Below are positions 51,534 to 62,000 of a DNA stretch of 64,000 bases, piece after piece (position 1 is the first letter of the stretch; the number at the start of each line of letters is the position of its first letter). The notes under the pieces are model-generated. The model was not told where the DNA came from and did not search any database. It worked only from the letters and a program-made list of their open reading frames with translations. A program made the position numbers and the translations under genes. Origin of the DNA: Phycisphaerae bacterium (GTDB lineage Bacteria; Planctomycetota; Phycisphaerae; Phycisphaerales; UBA1924); the NCBI GenBank assembly GCA_016793805.1, contig JAEUIZ010000042.1, forward strand, positions 62,001-126,000. Reading direction: 5' to 3'.

Positions 51534-52748
51534 ATGGCTAGTCTGATGTGTGGGGTTCGCCGATCTGGAGCGGTGTGTGCCGTCGGTGCGTTGGTTGAGG
51601 TGGCCGGCGTCGCCAGGGCGCAGTGGACGGTCGTGAGTCTGCATGTCGAGGATGCGATCGATTCGTATGCGTATGGGACATGGGGAGCCGAGCAGGCGGG
51701 TATGGTTCGGCTCGAGACGCAGGAGACGCACGCGAGCCTTTGGAGCCGAACCGCCGGGTCGTGGGTGGACCTTCATCCGATAGGCGCGACGTATTCCGAA
51801 GCGTATGGAACGTTCGGCGGGCAGCAGGTCGGTTGGGCGGAAGTTGGTTTCGTGAGGCGGGCGAGCCTGTGGAGCGGGACGGCGGCGTCGTGGGTCGATC
51901 TGCACCCGGTTGGTGCGACGGCCTCGGACGCCTACGGCAACGAGGGTGGGCGGCAGGTGGGACAAGCAGTGGTGGGGGGTGTATCGCACGCGAGCCTGTG
52001 GCAGGGCACGTCGGGCTCGTGGGTCGACTTGCATCCCGCCGGGGCGACGCGCTCGATCGCGTTCGGGGCCTCGGACGGGCGGCAGGTCGGGTTTGCGGAG
52101 ATTGCTGGGGTGCCGCGCGCGTGCCTGTGGAGCGGGACGGCGGCGTCGTGGGTCGATCTTCACCCCCCTGGAGCGGTGTCGTCGATGGCGTTCGCCGCGG
52201 CGATGGGGAAGCAGGGAGGCTTTGTGCAGTTCGGGAGCACTGCTCATGCCAGCCTGTGGAGCGGGACGGCGGCGTCGTGGGTCGATCTCCAACCGGCGGG
52301 CGCGATCGCGTCGGTGGTAGCGGGTCTGTGGGGCGAGTGGCAGGTGGGCTACGTGCTGACGTCCCTGGGACGTCGAGCGTCGCTCTGGAGCGGCACGTCG
52401 AGCTCGTGGGAGGACCTTTCGACAGCGCTCTCCGGGGACTGGGGCGATTCGTACGCGCAGAGCGTGTTCTGTGACGGCGCGACGCTGTGGGTCGCGGGGC
52501 ATGGGTACAGGTACGACCAGGAGCGGTTCGAGGCGTTGCTGTGGAGTCGGCCGGTGCATGGCTGCGAGGCCAACTGCGACGGCTCGACCACGTCGCCGCT
52601 GCTGAACGTGATCGACTTTATCTGTTTCCAGAACAAGTATGCCGCGGGCGACCCAACGGCGAACTGCGATGGCTCGACGGCGGCCCCGATTCTGAACGTG
52701 AACGACTTTGTGTGCTTTAGCAACCTGTTCGCAGCCGGTTGCACCTGA
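51534..52748 (+). CDS. Secreted repeat protein (HAF-like, 43-residue units) with dockerin-like tail
   Basis: The 404-residue protein has a signal peptide (ending GVARAQ) and about six tandem units of 43 residues with the pattern HASLWSGTAASWVDLHPxGA then QVGxAxxGxxxR. This resembles extracellular HAF repeats (HA-aromatic/hydrophobic-W). It likely forms a beta-propeller. Two C-terminal dockerin-like motifs follow (NCDGSTTSPLLNVIDFICFQNKYAAGD, NCDGSTAAPILNVNDFVCFSNLFAAGC). GGAGG and GGAGGG lie upstream of the ATG. It follows floA by 209 bp and has its own promoter. Function unknown; surface attachment is inferred. Confidence 0.8.
   Translation: MASLMCGVRRSGAVCAVGALVEVAGVARAQWTVVSLHVEDAIDSYAYGTWGAEQAGMVRLETQETHASLWSRTAGSWVDLHPIGATYSEAYGTFGGQQVGWAEVGFVRRASLWSGTAASWVDLHPVGATASDAYGNEGGRQVGQAVVGGVSHASLWQGTSGSWVDLHPAGATRSIAFGASDGRQVGFAEIAGVPRACLWSGTAASWVDLHPPGAVSSMAFAAAMGKQGGFVQFGSTAHASLWSGTAASWVDLQPAGAIASVVAGLWGEWQVGYVLTSLGRRASLWSGTSSSWEDLSTALSGDWGDSYAQSVFCDGATLWVAGHGYRYDQERFEALLWSRPVHGCEANCDGSTTSPLLNVIDFICFQNKYAAGDPTANCDGSTAAPILNVNDFVCFSNLFAAGCT
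51732..52440 (+). repeat. Tandem 129-bp coding repeats
   Basis: About six units encode the WVDLHP repeats. Three contain a nearly identical stretch (beginning CCTGTGGAGCGGGACGGC and continuing through GGGTCGATCT near 51867, 52122 and 52255). Such close copies can recombine, changing repeat number. Confidence 0.75.
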
Positions 52749-52846
52749 ATGGAGCCTGGTCGATCGACCGGGAAGAGGCGAACGAGCGGGGCGTGGGGTC
52801 GAAGTCGGGCATATCCGGGCGTGGTCGCGCCGGCTAGGCTCCGGGC

Positions 52847-54376
52847 ATGACGCGGCAACCGACGGCGGCGGAGTTTCGGGAGTGGGCCCATCGGGTGGTC
52901 GAGTGGGTGGCGGGGTACTACGAGCGGGTGGAGGGGCTGCCGGTGCGGTCGCGGGTGTCGCCGGGGGAGGTGGCGGCGAGGCTGCCGGGGCGGGCGCCGG
53001 AGAAGGGCTGGGGCGACGCGGGGGGCGAGGGCGGCGCTGCGGGCGGAGGCGACGGGTTCGAGCGGTTCATGCGGGACCTGGAAGAGGTGGTGGTGCCGGG
53101 GCTGACGCACTGGCAATCGCCGAGATTCTTCGGGTACTTCCCGTCGAACGCGTCGTACCCAGCGATCGTGGGGGAGATGCTCTCGGCGGGGCTGAACGTG
53201 AACGGGATGCTGTGGTCGACGAGCCCGGCGGCGACGGAGGTCGAGACGCGGGTGGTGGATTGGCTGGGGGAGTTGATCGGGCTGCCGGGGCGGTTTCTGT
53301 CGCCATCGGGGACGGGCGGGGGGTGCATCCAAGGGACGGCGAGCGAGAGCGCGCTGGTGGCGCTGGCGGCGGCGCGCCGTCGCGCGGGGTGGGGCAGGGG
53401 CGTGGAGTTGTCGCGGCTGACGGTCTATGCGAGCGAGCAGGCGCACTCGTCGATCGTGAAGGCGGCGATGATCGCGGGGCTGGCGGCGGGGCCGGAGGAT
53501 CGGCGGCAGGTTCGGCTGATCGGGACGGACGCGGAACTGGCGATGGACGTGGGGGCGCTCGAGGCGGCGCTGCGTGAGGACGTGTCGGCGGGGCGCGTGC
53601 CGTGCTTCGTCGTGGCGACGGTGGGGACGACGGGGACGACGGCGGTGGACGCGGTGGACCGGATCGCGGGGGCGATCGGGCGCGTGTGCGGGGGTGAAGG
53701 TGCGGGGGCGAGGCCGTGGCTGCATGTGGATGCGGCGCACGCGGGGGCGGCGTGCGTGTGCGAGGAGCATCGGTGGATGCTGCGCGGGGTGGAGATGGCG
53801 GACTCGATCTGCTTCAACCCGCACAAGTGGCTGCTGACGAACTTCGACTGCGACTGCTTCTGGACGGCGGAACGCGCGTCGCTGACCGGGGCGTTGTCGA
53901 TCACGCCGGAGTATCTTCGGAACGCGGCGACGGACGCGGGGTCGGTGATCGACTATCGGGACTGGCAGGTGGCGCTGGGTCGGCGGTTCCGGGCGTTGAA
54001 GTTGTGGCTGGTGCTGCGGTGCTATGGGGCCGAGGGGCTGCGGGCGCACGTGCGGGAGCACGTCCGGCTGGCGGGGCTGTTCGAGGCGTGGGTGCGTGCG
54101 GACGGGCGGTTCGAGGTGGTGTCGCCGCGGACGATGAACCTGGTGTGCTTTCGGCTTCGCGGGGGCGACGGGGCGAACCGTCGGCTGATGGAGGGGCTGA
54201 ACGGGTCGGGGTCGATGTACCTCTCGCACACGGTGGTGCCGGACGGGGCCGGGGGGACGAAGGTGGCGTTGCGGATGGCGATCGGGGCGACGCTGACGGA
54301 GGAGCGGCACGTTCGCGCGGCGTGGGAGGCGATCGCGCGGGAGGCGCAGGTTCAGGGAGCGTCCGCCGCGTCTTGA
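52847..54376 (+). CDS. Pyridoxal-phosphate-dependent amino acid decarboxylase (aromatic/group II)
   Basis: This 509-residue enzyme belongs to the group II PLP decarboxylases (aromatic-L-amino-acid or tyrosine decarboxylase type). Conserved segments are HWQSPRFFGYFPSNASYPAIVGEML near the start, TATVGTT-like VVATVGTTGTTAVD, LHVDAAHAGAACVC and the cofactor lysine Lys327 in FNPHKWLLTNFDCDCFW. The bulk of the sequence matches plant and insect aromatic decarboxylases in layout. It would make an amine such as tryptamine, tyramine or phenethylamine, but the substrate cannot be fixed. Its last 25 bp overlap the 3' end of the opposing kinase gene. Confidence 0.9.
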   Translation: MTRQPTAAEFREWAHRVVEWVAGYYERVEGLPVRSRVSPGEVAARLPGRAPEKGWGDAGGEGGAAGGGDGFERFMRDLEEVVVPGLTHWQSPRFFGYFPSNASYPAIVGEMLSAGLNVNGMLWSTSPAATEVETRVVDWLGELIGLPGRFLSPSGTGGGCIQGTASESALVALAAARRRAGWGRGVELSRLTVYASEQAHSSIVKAAMIAGLAAGPEDRRQVRLIGTDAELAMDVGALEAALREDVSAGRVPCFVVATVGTTGTTAVDAVDRIAGAIGRVCGGEGAGARPWLHVDAAHAGAACVCEEHRWMLRGVEMADSICFNPHKWLLTNFDCDCFWTAERASLTGALSITPEYLRNAATDAGSVIDYRDWQVALGRRFRALKLWLVLRCYGAEGLRAHVREHVRLAGLFEAWVRADGRFEVVSPRTMNLVCFRLRGGDGANRRLMEGLNGSGSMYLSHTVVPDGAGGTKVALRMAIGATLTEERHVRAAWEAIAREAQVQGASAAS

Positions 54377-56904
54377 GCGATGGCTCGCCACTTGTCGGCG
54401 AGGTCGGAGCGTTTGGACTCGCTGTAGAGGCGGACGAGGTCGCGGGCGACGCGGAGGGTGTAACTGTGGTTCTTGCCGAGCGAGGCGGCCATGGCGTCGT
54501 AGGCTCGGAGGAGGGCGGGCTCGGCCTGATCGGGGCGGCCGAGGTATTGGAGGGCCTGGCCGAGGGTGCCGAGGGCGATGGCGGTGTCGGCGTGGAGTGG
54601 GCCGTTGACTTCGGTGGAGAGGTCGGCGGCCTGCTGGGCGAGTTGGCGCGAGTCCTCCCAACCGGAGCCGGGGACGGAGGTGGCGAAGACGGCGGCGTTG
54701 GCGAGCATGCGGATGGTGGTGGGGTGCTTTGGACCCCAGATCGAGCGGCTCTGTTCGAGGCACAGGAGCATCTGGGCGTAGGCGCGCTCGCGCTCGCCGC
54801 GGCGCCAGAGGGCGCCGGCCATGTTGTGGCGCGCGGTGAGCGTGTCGGGGTGCTCTGGGCCGAAGCGAGCGAGGCGGCGGTCGAGGGCGAGTTGGAAGAG
54901 TTGCTCGCTCTCGGTGAGCAGGGAAGCGAAGCGGGCGTTGGCGTCGGGGTCGGTGGGTTCGCCGGCGGCTTCGCGTTCGGAGGCGTCGCTGCGGAGGCGC
55001 GCGCCCCAATCGCCGAGGATGCTGGCGAGCACGTCGATCGAAGCGAGGGCAGCGGGATCGTCGGGGCCGGCGAGGCGTTCGAGCCCTTCGCGGGCGTCGC
55101 GGGCGAGTGGCTCGGCCTCCTTGAATCGGAAGCGGAGCACGAGGGCCTCGGCGAGCGAGGCCTTGGCCTCGAAGAGGGTTCGGGAGTCGGGCGGCGCGGC
55201 GGCGATGATGGCGCGGTACTCGCGATCGGCTGGGGCGAGCGAGCCCTTGCCGGCGAGGGCGCGGGCCGCACCGAGCCGGGCGGCCAAGGTGGACTCGTGC
55301 GTGGCTCCGAGGGTGTTCTCGTTCAAAGAGGCGGCGAGGCGGAACGCGGATTGTGCTTCGGCGAACTGGCCGAGGTTGAGGAAGACGGTGCCGAGGGAGA
55401 GGAGGAGCGCGGCGCGGACGGATGGGGAGCGAACGGCGGCGGAGTCGGAGGTGAGTTGAGCGAGCGAGGCGCGGAGCGAGTCGAGCAGTGTCAGATCGCG
55501 CGCGGCGGCGGGGTTGCTGGCGAGCGTGGGATCGGAGGCGCTGAGCGCGGCGACGTAGAAGTCGAGCATCTCCTGGCGATCGGCGGCGGATTGCCGCGCG
55601 GCGTCGGCCTCGCGGCGAGCGGCCTGGTTGAGGAGGCGGGCGGCGTCGGCGGCCTGCTTCGATTCGTTGGCGCGGGCAGAGGCCGCATCGGCGCGGGCGC
55701 GAAGCGTTGCGAAACCGAGGGCGAGCAGGGCGACGCCCGAGAGCGCCGCGACCAGGGCGACGGCGGAGGCGGCGCGATGCCGACGCACGAAGCGCCGGGC
55801 GCGGTAGGCGGCCGAGGGCGGGCGTGCGTCCACGGGCTGGAAGCGGAGGGCGCGCTGGACGTCCTCGGCGAGGGCGGCGGCGGAGGGGTAGCGGCGCTCG
55901 CGGTCCTTCTCGAGCGCGCGCATCGTCACCCAATCGAGGTCGGGTGGGAATCGGCGTGCGGCGGGGGCGCCGACGGATCGGCGGACGCGGGTCGAGGGGC
56001 GCGGCGGGATGGTCTCGCGGATGAGGCGGAGCACGACGTCGAGCGAGGAGGAGTCGAGGATCGCGCGGTCGAAGGGCAGGTCGCCGGCGAGGAGTTCGTA
56101 GAGGATCACGCCGAGGCTGTAGACGTCGGTGCGGACGTCGATGTCGAGCGAACCGGCGGCCTGCTCGGGGCTCATGTAGGCGGGGGTGCCGAGGGGCTGG
56201 CCGGCGCGGGTGATGGTGGGTCCGTCGGCCTGGGTGATGGCCTTGGCGACGCCGAAGTCGATGACCTTGGAGCGGAGGCGGTCGGCATCGGGGAAGGCGA
56301 GGATGTTGGCGGGCTTGAGGTCGCGATGGATGAGGCCGCGCTGGTGCGCGTGGTGGACGGCGTAGCAGAGGTCGATGAAGGCGTCGAGGGCGCGGTGGGT
56401 GTCGAGGGATGCGGCGGCGTCGGTGAAGGGCCTGCCGTGGACGAGTTCCATGGCGATGAAGGGGCGGCCGAGGTCGTCGACGCCGGCGTCGAAGACGCGG
56501 GCGATCCCGGGATGGTCGAGGAGCGCGAGGGCGTCGCGTTCGTGCTGGAATCGGGCGAGGACGGCGCGGGACTGAGGCCCGGCGTGGAGGACCTTGAGGG
56601 CGACCTGGCGTGAAACGGGGACCGTTTGCTCGGCGCGATAGACGACGCCGAAGCCGCCCTCGCCGAGGGTGCCGAGGATGCGGTAGGGCCCGACGCGGTC
56701 GGGCGGGGGCGAGGCGGCATGCTCGTGTGCGGTGTTGGCGATGTGGAAGTCGGCGGAACGAGGGTCGTTGGCGAGGAGGGACTCGACCTCGCGGCGGAGC
56801 GCGGGGTCCTGGGCGTCGAGGCGGTCGAGGAACGCGGCGCGATCGGGGCCGCGCATCTCGCGGGCGCGGGCGAAGGCCTGCTGGATGCGGAAGAACTCGG
56901 GCAT
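54352..56904 (-). CDS. Serine/threonine protein kinase with C-terminal TPR-like region
   Basis: The 850-residue protein has an N-terminal region (1-70), then a Hanks-type kinase domain: GEGGFGVVYR loop (81-90), catalytic Lys104, HRD at 193-195 within HRDLKPAN, DFG at 216-218 and GTPAYMSPEQAA. A transmembrane segment lies at about 385-405, so the kinase is cytoplasmic. The C-terminal 430 residues are helical repeats like tetratricopeptide repeats (AQSAFRLAASLNENTLGATHESTLAARLGAARALAG, FQLALDRRLARFGPEHPDTLTARHNMAGALWRRG). Planctomycetes are rich in such kinases. The unusual orientation, with TPR after the membrane segment, puts the sensor outside. Confidence 0.92.
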   Translation of the reverse strand: MPEFFRIQQAFARAREMRGPDRAAFLDRLDAQDPALRREVESLLANDPRSADFHIANTAHEHAASPPPDRVGPYRILGTLGEGGFGVVYRAEQTVPVSRQVALKVLHAGPQSRAVLARFQHERDALALLDHPGIARVFDAGVDDLGRPFIAMELVHGRPFTDAAASLDTHRALDAFIDLCYAVHHAHQRGLIHRDLKPANILAFPDADRLRSKVIDFGVAKAITQADGPTITRAGQPLGTPAYMSPEQAAGSLDIDVRTDVYSLGVILYELLAGDLPFDRAILDSSSLDVVLRLIRETIPPRPSTRVRRSVGAPAARRFPPDLDWVTMRALEKDRERRYPSAAALAEDVQRALRFQPVDARPPSAAYRARRFVRRHRAASAVALVAALSGVALLALGFATLRARADAASARANESKQAADAARLLNQAARREADAARQSAADRQEMLDFYVAALSASDPTLASNPAAARDLTLLDSLRASLAQLTSDSAAVRSPSVRAALLLSLGTVFLNLGQFAEAQSAFRLAASLNENTLGATHESTLAARLGAARALAGKGSLAPADREYRAIIAAAPPDSRTLFEAKASLAEALVLRFRFKEAEPLARDAREGLERLAGPDDPAALASIDVLASILGDWGARLRSDASEREAAGEPTDPDANARFASLLTESEQLFQLALDRRLARFGPEHPDTLTARHNMAGALWRRGERERAYAQMLLCLEQSRSIWGPKHPTTIRMLANAAVFATSVPGSGWEDSRQLAQQAADLSTEVNGPLHADTAIALGTLGQALQYLGRPDQAEPALLRAYDAMAASLGKNHSYTLRVARDLVRLYSESKRSDLADKWRAIAQDAADAP

Positions 56905-56924
56905 CGGGCGATCGTTGCGGGTGA

Positions 56925-57677
56925 TTAGCGAGGGATCCTCGGCAGGACGCGGGCGCGCTGGGCTTCGTTCAGGCGTGCGAGGATGGCGAGGACGAGGTTG
57001 CGCTGGTCGGTTTCGGAAGCGCGGCCGGCGGTGCGTTCGAGCAGGTCGAGTTTGAGGTCGTGGAAGGCGCGTGCCTGCTCGGGCGACAGGTCGATGCCGC
57101 TGAGGAGCGCGTCGGCGAAGATGGTGCCGGCGTTCTGCTGACGCTGGAAGGACCGGGCGATGTCCTCGCCGAGTTCGCGGAGGCGTTCGCCGAGGAGGAC
57201 GAGCGTGCGGGGAGCGAGGTTGCCGGCGGCGCGGGCGTCGCGGACGAGGGCGGCGTCGTAGTCTCGGAGGAGGGAGAGGAAACGGCGGCGGGGATCGGGG
57301 TCGAGGGCGAGGGCGACCTGGGAGCGCAGGGGGCCGGGCTCGATGACGGGGGCGAGCGCGCGGAGGAGCGTGAACGCGAGGGCGAGAGCGCGGCGGTGGC
57401 TCCCGCCCTTGACGGCGGTGTCGAACTGACCGAGGAGGAGGAGGTTGTCGGCGACGAAGCGGTCGAGGAGCGCCTCACGCGGGGCGAGCAGGGCGTCGAG
57501 TCGCTGGCGATCGGCCGGGGGGAGCGCGAGGGCGTCGAGGGCGGCTCGCTCGGGCGAGGTCTCGGGTCGACGGAGCCGGCCGAGGAAGTCGGTCTCGATG
57601 ATGGAGGCGGGAGCGGGCCGGACGAGCGGGCCGCCGAGGGGTTGGGCGAGGACGGCGAGGATCGCGACGAGGAGCAT
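56925..57677 (-). CDS. Secreted helical protein of unknown function
   Basis: I do not recognise this 250-residue protein. It has a signal peptide (MLLVAILAVLAQPLGG) and a mostly helical body with repeated Arg/Ala/Leu-rich helices (LDALLAPREALLDRFV, LSLLRDYDAALVRDARAA, FHDLKLDLLERTAG). AGG precedes the ATG. It is 20 bp upstream of the kinase gene on the same strand, so co-expression is likely and it might act with the kinase's outer domain; that is inference. The start codon could be further upstream. Confidence 0.68.
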   Translation of the reverse strand: MLLVAILAVLAQPLGGPLVRPAPASIIETDFLGRLRRPETSPERAALDALALPPADRQRLDALLAPREALLDRFVADNLLLLGQFDTAVKGGSHRRALALAFTLLRALAPVIEPGPLRSQVALALDPDPRRRFLSLLRDYDAALVRDARAAGNLAPRTLVLLGERLRELGEDIARSFQRQQNAGTIFADALLSGIDLSPEQARAFHDLKLDLLERTAGRASETDQRNLVLAILARLNEAQRARVLPRIPR

Positions 57678-57691
57678 GGCGGCCTCCCGGG

Positions 57692-57931
57692 CTATCGCAG
57701 CGAGAACGCGAGGACGAGCGCGGCGATAAGGACAACGGCGGCGACGATGGCCCAGGTGGGCAGGCCGCGGGAATCCTCGGCGAGCCCGACGGGTCGGCCG
57801 CACTTCCAGCACTGGGCGATGTCGTCGAAGAGTTCGGTGCCGCACTCGTTGCAGTTGATGGTGACGCCTCCGAATCGGGCGAGGTCGGCGTCGGAGGGCG
57901 CGTCGGGGTCGTGGTCGTGGTCGCGAGACAT
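57692..57931 (-). CDS. Small zinc-ribbon membrane protein
   Basis: The 79-residue protein has a zinc-ribbon-like pattern C27-x2-C30 and C41-x2-C44 (INCNEC, CWKC) followed by a transmembrane helix (TWAIVAAVVLIAALVLAF). The ATG at 57931 has GGAAGAG upstream; an earlier in-frame start at 58003 exists. Such proteins may recruit partners to the membrane. It lies in a run with the secreted protein and the kinase. Confidence 0.68.
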   Translation of the reverse strand: MSRDHDHDPDAPSDADLARFGGVTINCNECGTELFDDIAQCWKCGRPVGLAEDSRGLPTWAIVAAVVLIAALVLAFSLR

Positions 57932-58152
57932 GCGCTCTTCCACGGGCCCGGAGACGGGCGTGGCACGGAGGACGGGTCGGCGGTCGTCTGGGCCGACGGG
58001 CATGGGGGAGGGTAGGAGAGCGCCCGGGATCGCCGCAGGGCGGGGCAGGTCAGCGTTGGGGGGGCGTCGCGGCCACGAGATGGGGGTGAGGGGCGCGGTG
58101 CCAAGGAGGAGGTGTGGTGGGATGAGTTGGGGGTGGCTGATACCCTTGGGGC

Positions 58153-59088
58153 ATGACGGAGGCGATGCGAACGCTGATGGCCTCGTTGATCGACTACGCG
58201 GGGCTGTTTCCGCCGGCGCGGCTGGGGATGGAGCCGGCGGTGGAGGCGTACGCGCGGCACCTTCGCGGGGAGGACGCGTGGGTGCTGGCGCGGTTCATCT
58301 GTCCGGCGTCGCGATTGGGGGAGATGTCGCGGGCGGCGTCGGCGCTGATGCCGGGGACGTACGCGACGAGCGGGTATCGCGAGCAGGCGGAGGCGACCGA
58401 GCCGTGGCGGGTGTCGGCGATCATCGACGGGGACCTCGGACGCGACCTGGAGACGATCGCGGGGTTCAACCAGCACCACGAGCGCGAGGACCACGGGCTG
58501 GCGATGGTGGACGCGATCGAGATGAAGGTGACGGAGGTGGGACAGATCGACGCGGCGATCGAGCGGATCCCCGACGAGATCTATCCGTTCTTCGAGTTCC
58601 CGGTGGCCGGTGATTGCCGGGGGTTCGTGGCGGCGCTGGCGGGGAACGCTGCTGGGGCGAAGATCCGGACGGGCGGGATCGTGGCGGAGGCGTTCCCGAG
58701 CCCGGCGCAGGTGGGGGCGTTCATCGTGGCGTGCGCGGGGGCGGGGGTGCCGTTCAAGGCGACGGCGGGGCTGCACCACGCGGCGCGCGGGGAGTATCCG
58801 CTGACGTATGAGCCTGGGTGCGCGAGGGGGACGATGCACGGGTTCGTGAACGTGTTCGTGGCGTCGGCGATGGTGCAGGCGCAGCGGATCGACGCGGGTC
58901 GGGCGGCGGAGGTGCTCGAGGAGCGGGACGCGAGCACGTTCAAGTTCACGGACGAGGGGGTGCGGTGGAAGGGGCTGTTCGCGGAGGTGGCGCAGATCGC
59001 CAAGGCGCGCGAGGCGCTCGGCCTCAGTTACGGGTCGTGCTCGTTCGAGGAGCCGGTGGGGGAGGCGCGGGCGCTGGGGTGGCTGTAG
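58153..59088 (+). CDS. Conserved-looking protein of unknown function
   Basis: I do not recognise this 311-residue soluble protein. Its texture suggests an alpha/beta barrel, with segments such as IYPFFEFPVAGDCRGFVAAL, GAKIRTGGIVAEAFPS and GVPFKATAGLHHAARGEY; the Lys in PFKATAGLHH is a possible active-site residue, by analogy to aldolase-like barrels. The start could be the ATG at 58153 or at 58165. Its C-terminal 65 bp overlap the convergent mfd gene. No operon partner is nearby. Confidence 0.7.
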   Translation: MTEAMRTLMASLIDYAGLFPPARLGMEPAVEAYARHLRGEDAWVLARFICPASRLGEMSRAASALMPGTYATSGYREQAEATEPWRVSAIIDGDLGRDLETIAGFNQHHEREDHGLAMVDAIEMKVTEVGQIDAAIERIPDEIYPFFEFPVAGDCRGFVAALAGNAAGAKIRTGGIVAEAFPSPAQVGAFIVACAGAGVPFKATAGLHHAARGEYPLTYEPGCARGTMHGFVNVFVASAMVQAQRIDAGRAAEVLEERDASTFKFTDEGVRWKGLFAEVAQIAKAREALGLSYGSCSFEEPVGEARALGWL

Positions 59089-62000
59089 GGGGCTCGGCGG
59101 GGGCGAGGCGTCGGCGGAGGATGGCGAGGAGCGAGTCGGGCTCGAAGGCGCTGGGCGGGAGGCGCAGGTAGACCTCGTGGAGGCGCTCGCCCGAGGGCGG
59201 GGGCAGAACGCGCACGGCAGCGGGCGCTGGTCTCGGCTCGGTGGCGTTTGATGGGCGCTCGCTGAAGCGCGGCGGTCTGGGCTTGGTGGGCGGCGGGAAG
59301 CGAGTGGCGCAGAGGCGCTGGGCAAGAGCGTCGGGCCGGTCGGTGCGGAAGAGGAGGTCGAGCCCGCGGATGGAGACGGTGCGCACGCCCAGCGACGCGG
59401 CGTGGACGCGGAGTTCGGCGAGGTCGAGGAGCCGGCGGGTGGGCGCGGGGATGTCGCCATAGGCGGCCCTGAAGTCGTCGGCGACCCGGGCGAGGTCGGG
59501 GAGCGTGGCGGCGGTGGCGACGCGGCGATAGGCCTCGAGGCGTCGAAGGTCGGAGGGGATGTAGGTCTTGGGGATGGTGCCGGTGATGCCGAGGTCGAGC
59601 GCGGCGGCGCTAGCGGTGGCGGGCGGGGCCTGGTTCGTGAGGTCGCGCGTGGCCTGTTCGAGGAGCCGGCAGTACATCTCATAACCGACGGCGGCGATGT
59701 GGCCCGACTGCTCGGCGCCGAGGAGGTTGCCCGCGCCGCGGATCTCGAGGTCGCGCATGGCGATCTTGAATCCCGCGCCGAGCATCGAGTACTGCTCGAT
59801 GGCCTTGAGGCGTTTCTGGGCGATCTCGGTCGCGGCGCGGTCGGAGGGCAGGAGCATGTAGCAGTAGGCGCGGTGCTTGGATCGCCCGACGCGTCCGCGG
59901 AGTTGGTGGAGGTCGGCGAGGCCGAAGCGGTCGGCGTCGTTGATGATCATGGTGTTGGCGGTGGGGATGTCGATGCCGGACTCGATGATGGTGGTGGAGA
60001 CGAGGATGTCGGCGTCTCGTCGCATGAAGCGGAGCATGGCGTCCTCGAGTTCGCTGGGGGTCATCTGCCCGTGCCCGATGACGATGCGGGCGTCGGGCGC
60101 GAGCCTCTGGACCTGGTCGGCGACGGAGCGGATGTTGTGGACGCGGTTATGGACGAAGTAGACCTGCCCGTCGCGGGTGAGTTCGCGGGCGATGGCCTGC
60201 GCGAGTCGTCGCTCGTTGTAGGGGATGACCTCGGTGACGATGGCGCGGCGGTCGAGCGGGGCGGTGGTGAGGCTGGAGATGTCGCGCAGGCCGAGCATGG
60301 ACATGTGGAGCGTGCGCGGGATGGGAGTGGCCGAGAGGGTGAGGACGTCGACGGTCATGCGGAGGCGGAGGAGTTTCTCTTTGTGCTCGACGCCGAAGCG
60401 CTGCTCCTCGTCGATGACGACGAGCCCGAGGTCGGCGAACTTGACGTCGCCAGAGAGGAGGCGATGGGTGCCGATGATGATGTCGACGTGGCCCTTGCGC
60501 AGGGCGGCCAGGACGTGGTTGGCCTCGGCGGCGGTCTTGAAGCGGGAGACGGACTCGACGCGGAAGGGGTAGTCGGCGAAGCGGGCGCGGAAGGTGCGCT
60601 CGTGCTGCTCGGCGAGGACGGTGGTGGGGACGAGAACGGCGACCTGCTTCCCGAACTCGACGGCCTTGAAGGCGGCGCGGATGGCGAGTTCGGTCTTGCC
60701 GAAGCCGACGTCCCCGCAGACGAGGCGGTCCATGGGGCGGTCGGCCTGCATGTCGCGTTTGATCTCGGCGAGGGAGGCGGCCTGGTCGTCTGTGGGCTCG
60801 TAGGGGAACTCGGCCTCGAACTCTCGTTGCCAGGCGGTGTCGGCGGGGAAGCGGATGCCGGGCATGTGCTCGCGGGCGGCGCGGACGCGGAGGAGTTCGG
60901 CGGCGAGGTCCTTGACGCTCTCGGCGACGCGGTCCTTCTGGGACTTCCAGCGTGTGCCCCCGAGGGTCGAGAGTTGGGGCTTGCCCTTGAACCCGCCGAC
61001 GTACTTCTGGATCTGGTCGATGTTGGCGGCGGGGACGAGGAGTTTGGCGCGCGAGGCGAACTCGAGGACGAGGTACTCCTGGGGGTCTGGGGTGTGCCCG
61101 CGCTGGGACGGGGCGGGGGCGTCTGCGACGGCGTTGGGTTGGGTCGTGCCGCGAGCGCCGGGCTTCATGGGCTTGAGGCCGAGGTAGCGTGCGATCCCGT
61201 GCTCGGCGTGGACGACGATGTCACCGGGCTCGAAGTCGAGGAAGGTGTCGATGGCGCGGGCGGCGCGCAAGCGGACCGCGTGGCGGCGGGTGTGGTAGCG
61301 GTGGAGGAGTTCGTGGTAGGGGACGAGGAAGAGGGCGGCGGGCGGGCCGGGGGGCCTCGCGTGGTTCGGAGGCGGCGGCTCTTTGGCGGCGGCGGGCGTC
61401 GCGTGGTCGGCGACGACGAAGCCGCGGTGCAGATAGGCGAGGTGGGACTCGACGCGGGCGGCGGGGGCGAACTCGGCGAGCAGTTCGTGGAAGCGCTGCA
61501 ACTCGCCCGGGTTCTGGCAGAGCACGAGCACGTCGCCGTCGAGCGATCCGAGTTCCATGACCGCTTCGGCCGCGTCCTGGTGGAAGGAGGGGAGCGCGCG
61601 GAACGGGAGTTCGATGCGGGCGTCGGCGGAGGCGGCGCCGGCGGAGAACTGGTTGACTTCGGCGAGGCCCGGGCATCGCTCCTTGATCTCTCGCAGCACC
61701 GCGGGCGGCCCGAGCACCCCGCGGGCATCGCTGACGCGCTCGTAGTACCCCCTGCCCTGTTCGGTGACCTCCATCGTCTCGGCGATCAGCGCGAGCGTGC
61801 CGCGAGGGAGGAGCGAGGCGAACGGGACGCCCTCGTCGGCGGGCGCGGCGGTGGCGGCGACGACCTCGAGGCTCGCCAGTTCACGGGTGGAGCCCATGGT
61901 GTCGGGATCGACCTCGTGGAGGCGGTCGAGTTGGTCGCCGAAGAAGTCGAGGCGGATCGGTGAGGCGACTGGTGCGGGCTCGCCCGAGGGCAGCGTGGCG

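Noticed and set aside
52349-55933. Minus-strand frame of over 1100 codons across the HAF-like, decarboxylase and kinase genes
   Set aside because: The translation is Arg/Pro-rich low complexity and crosses three recognisable genes in other frames.
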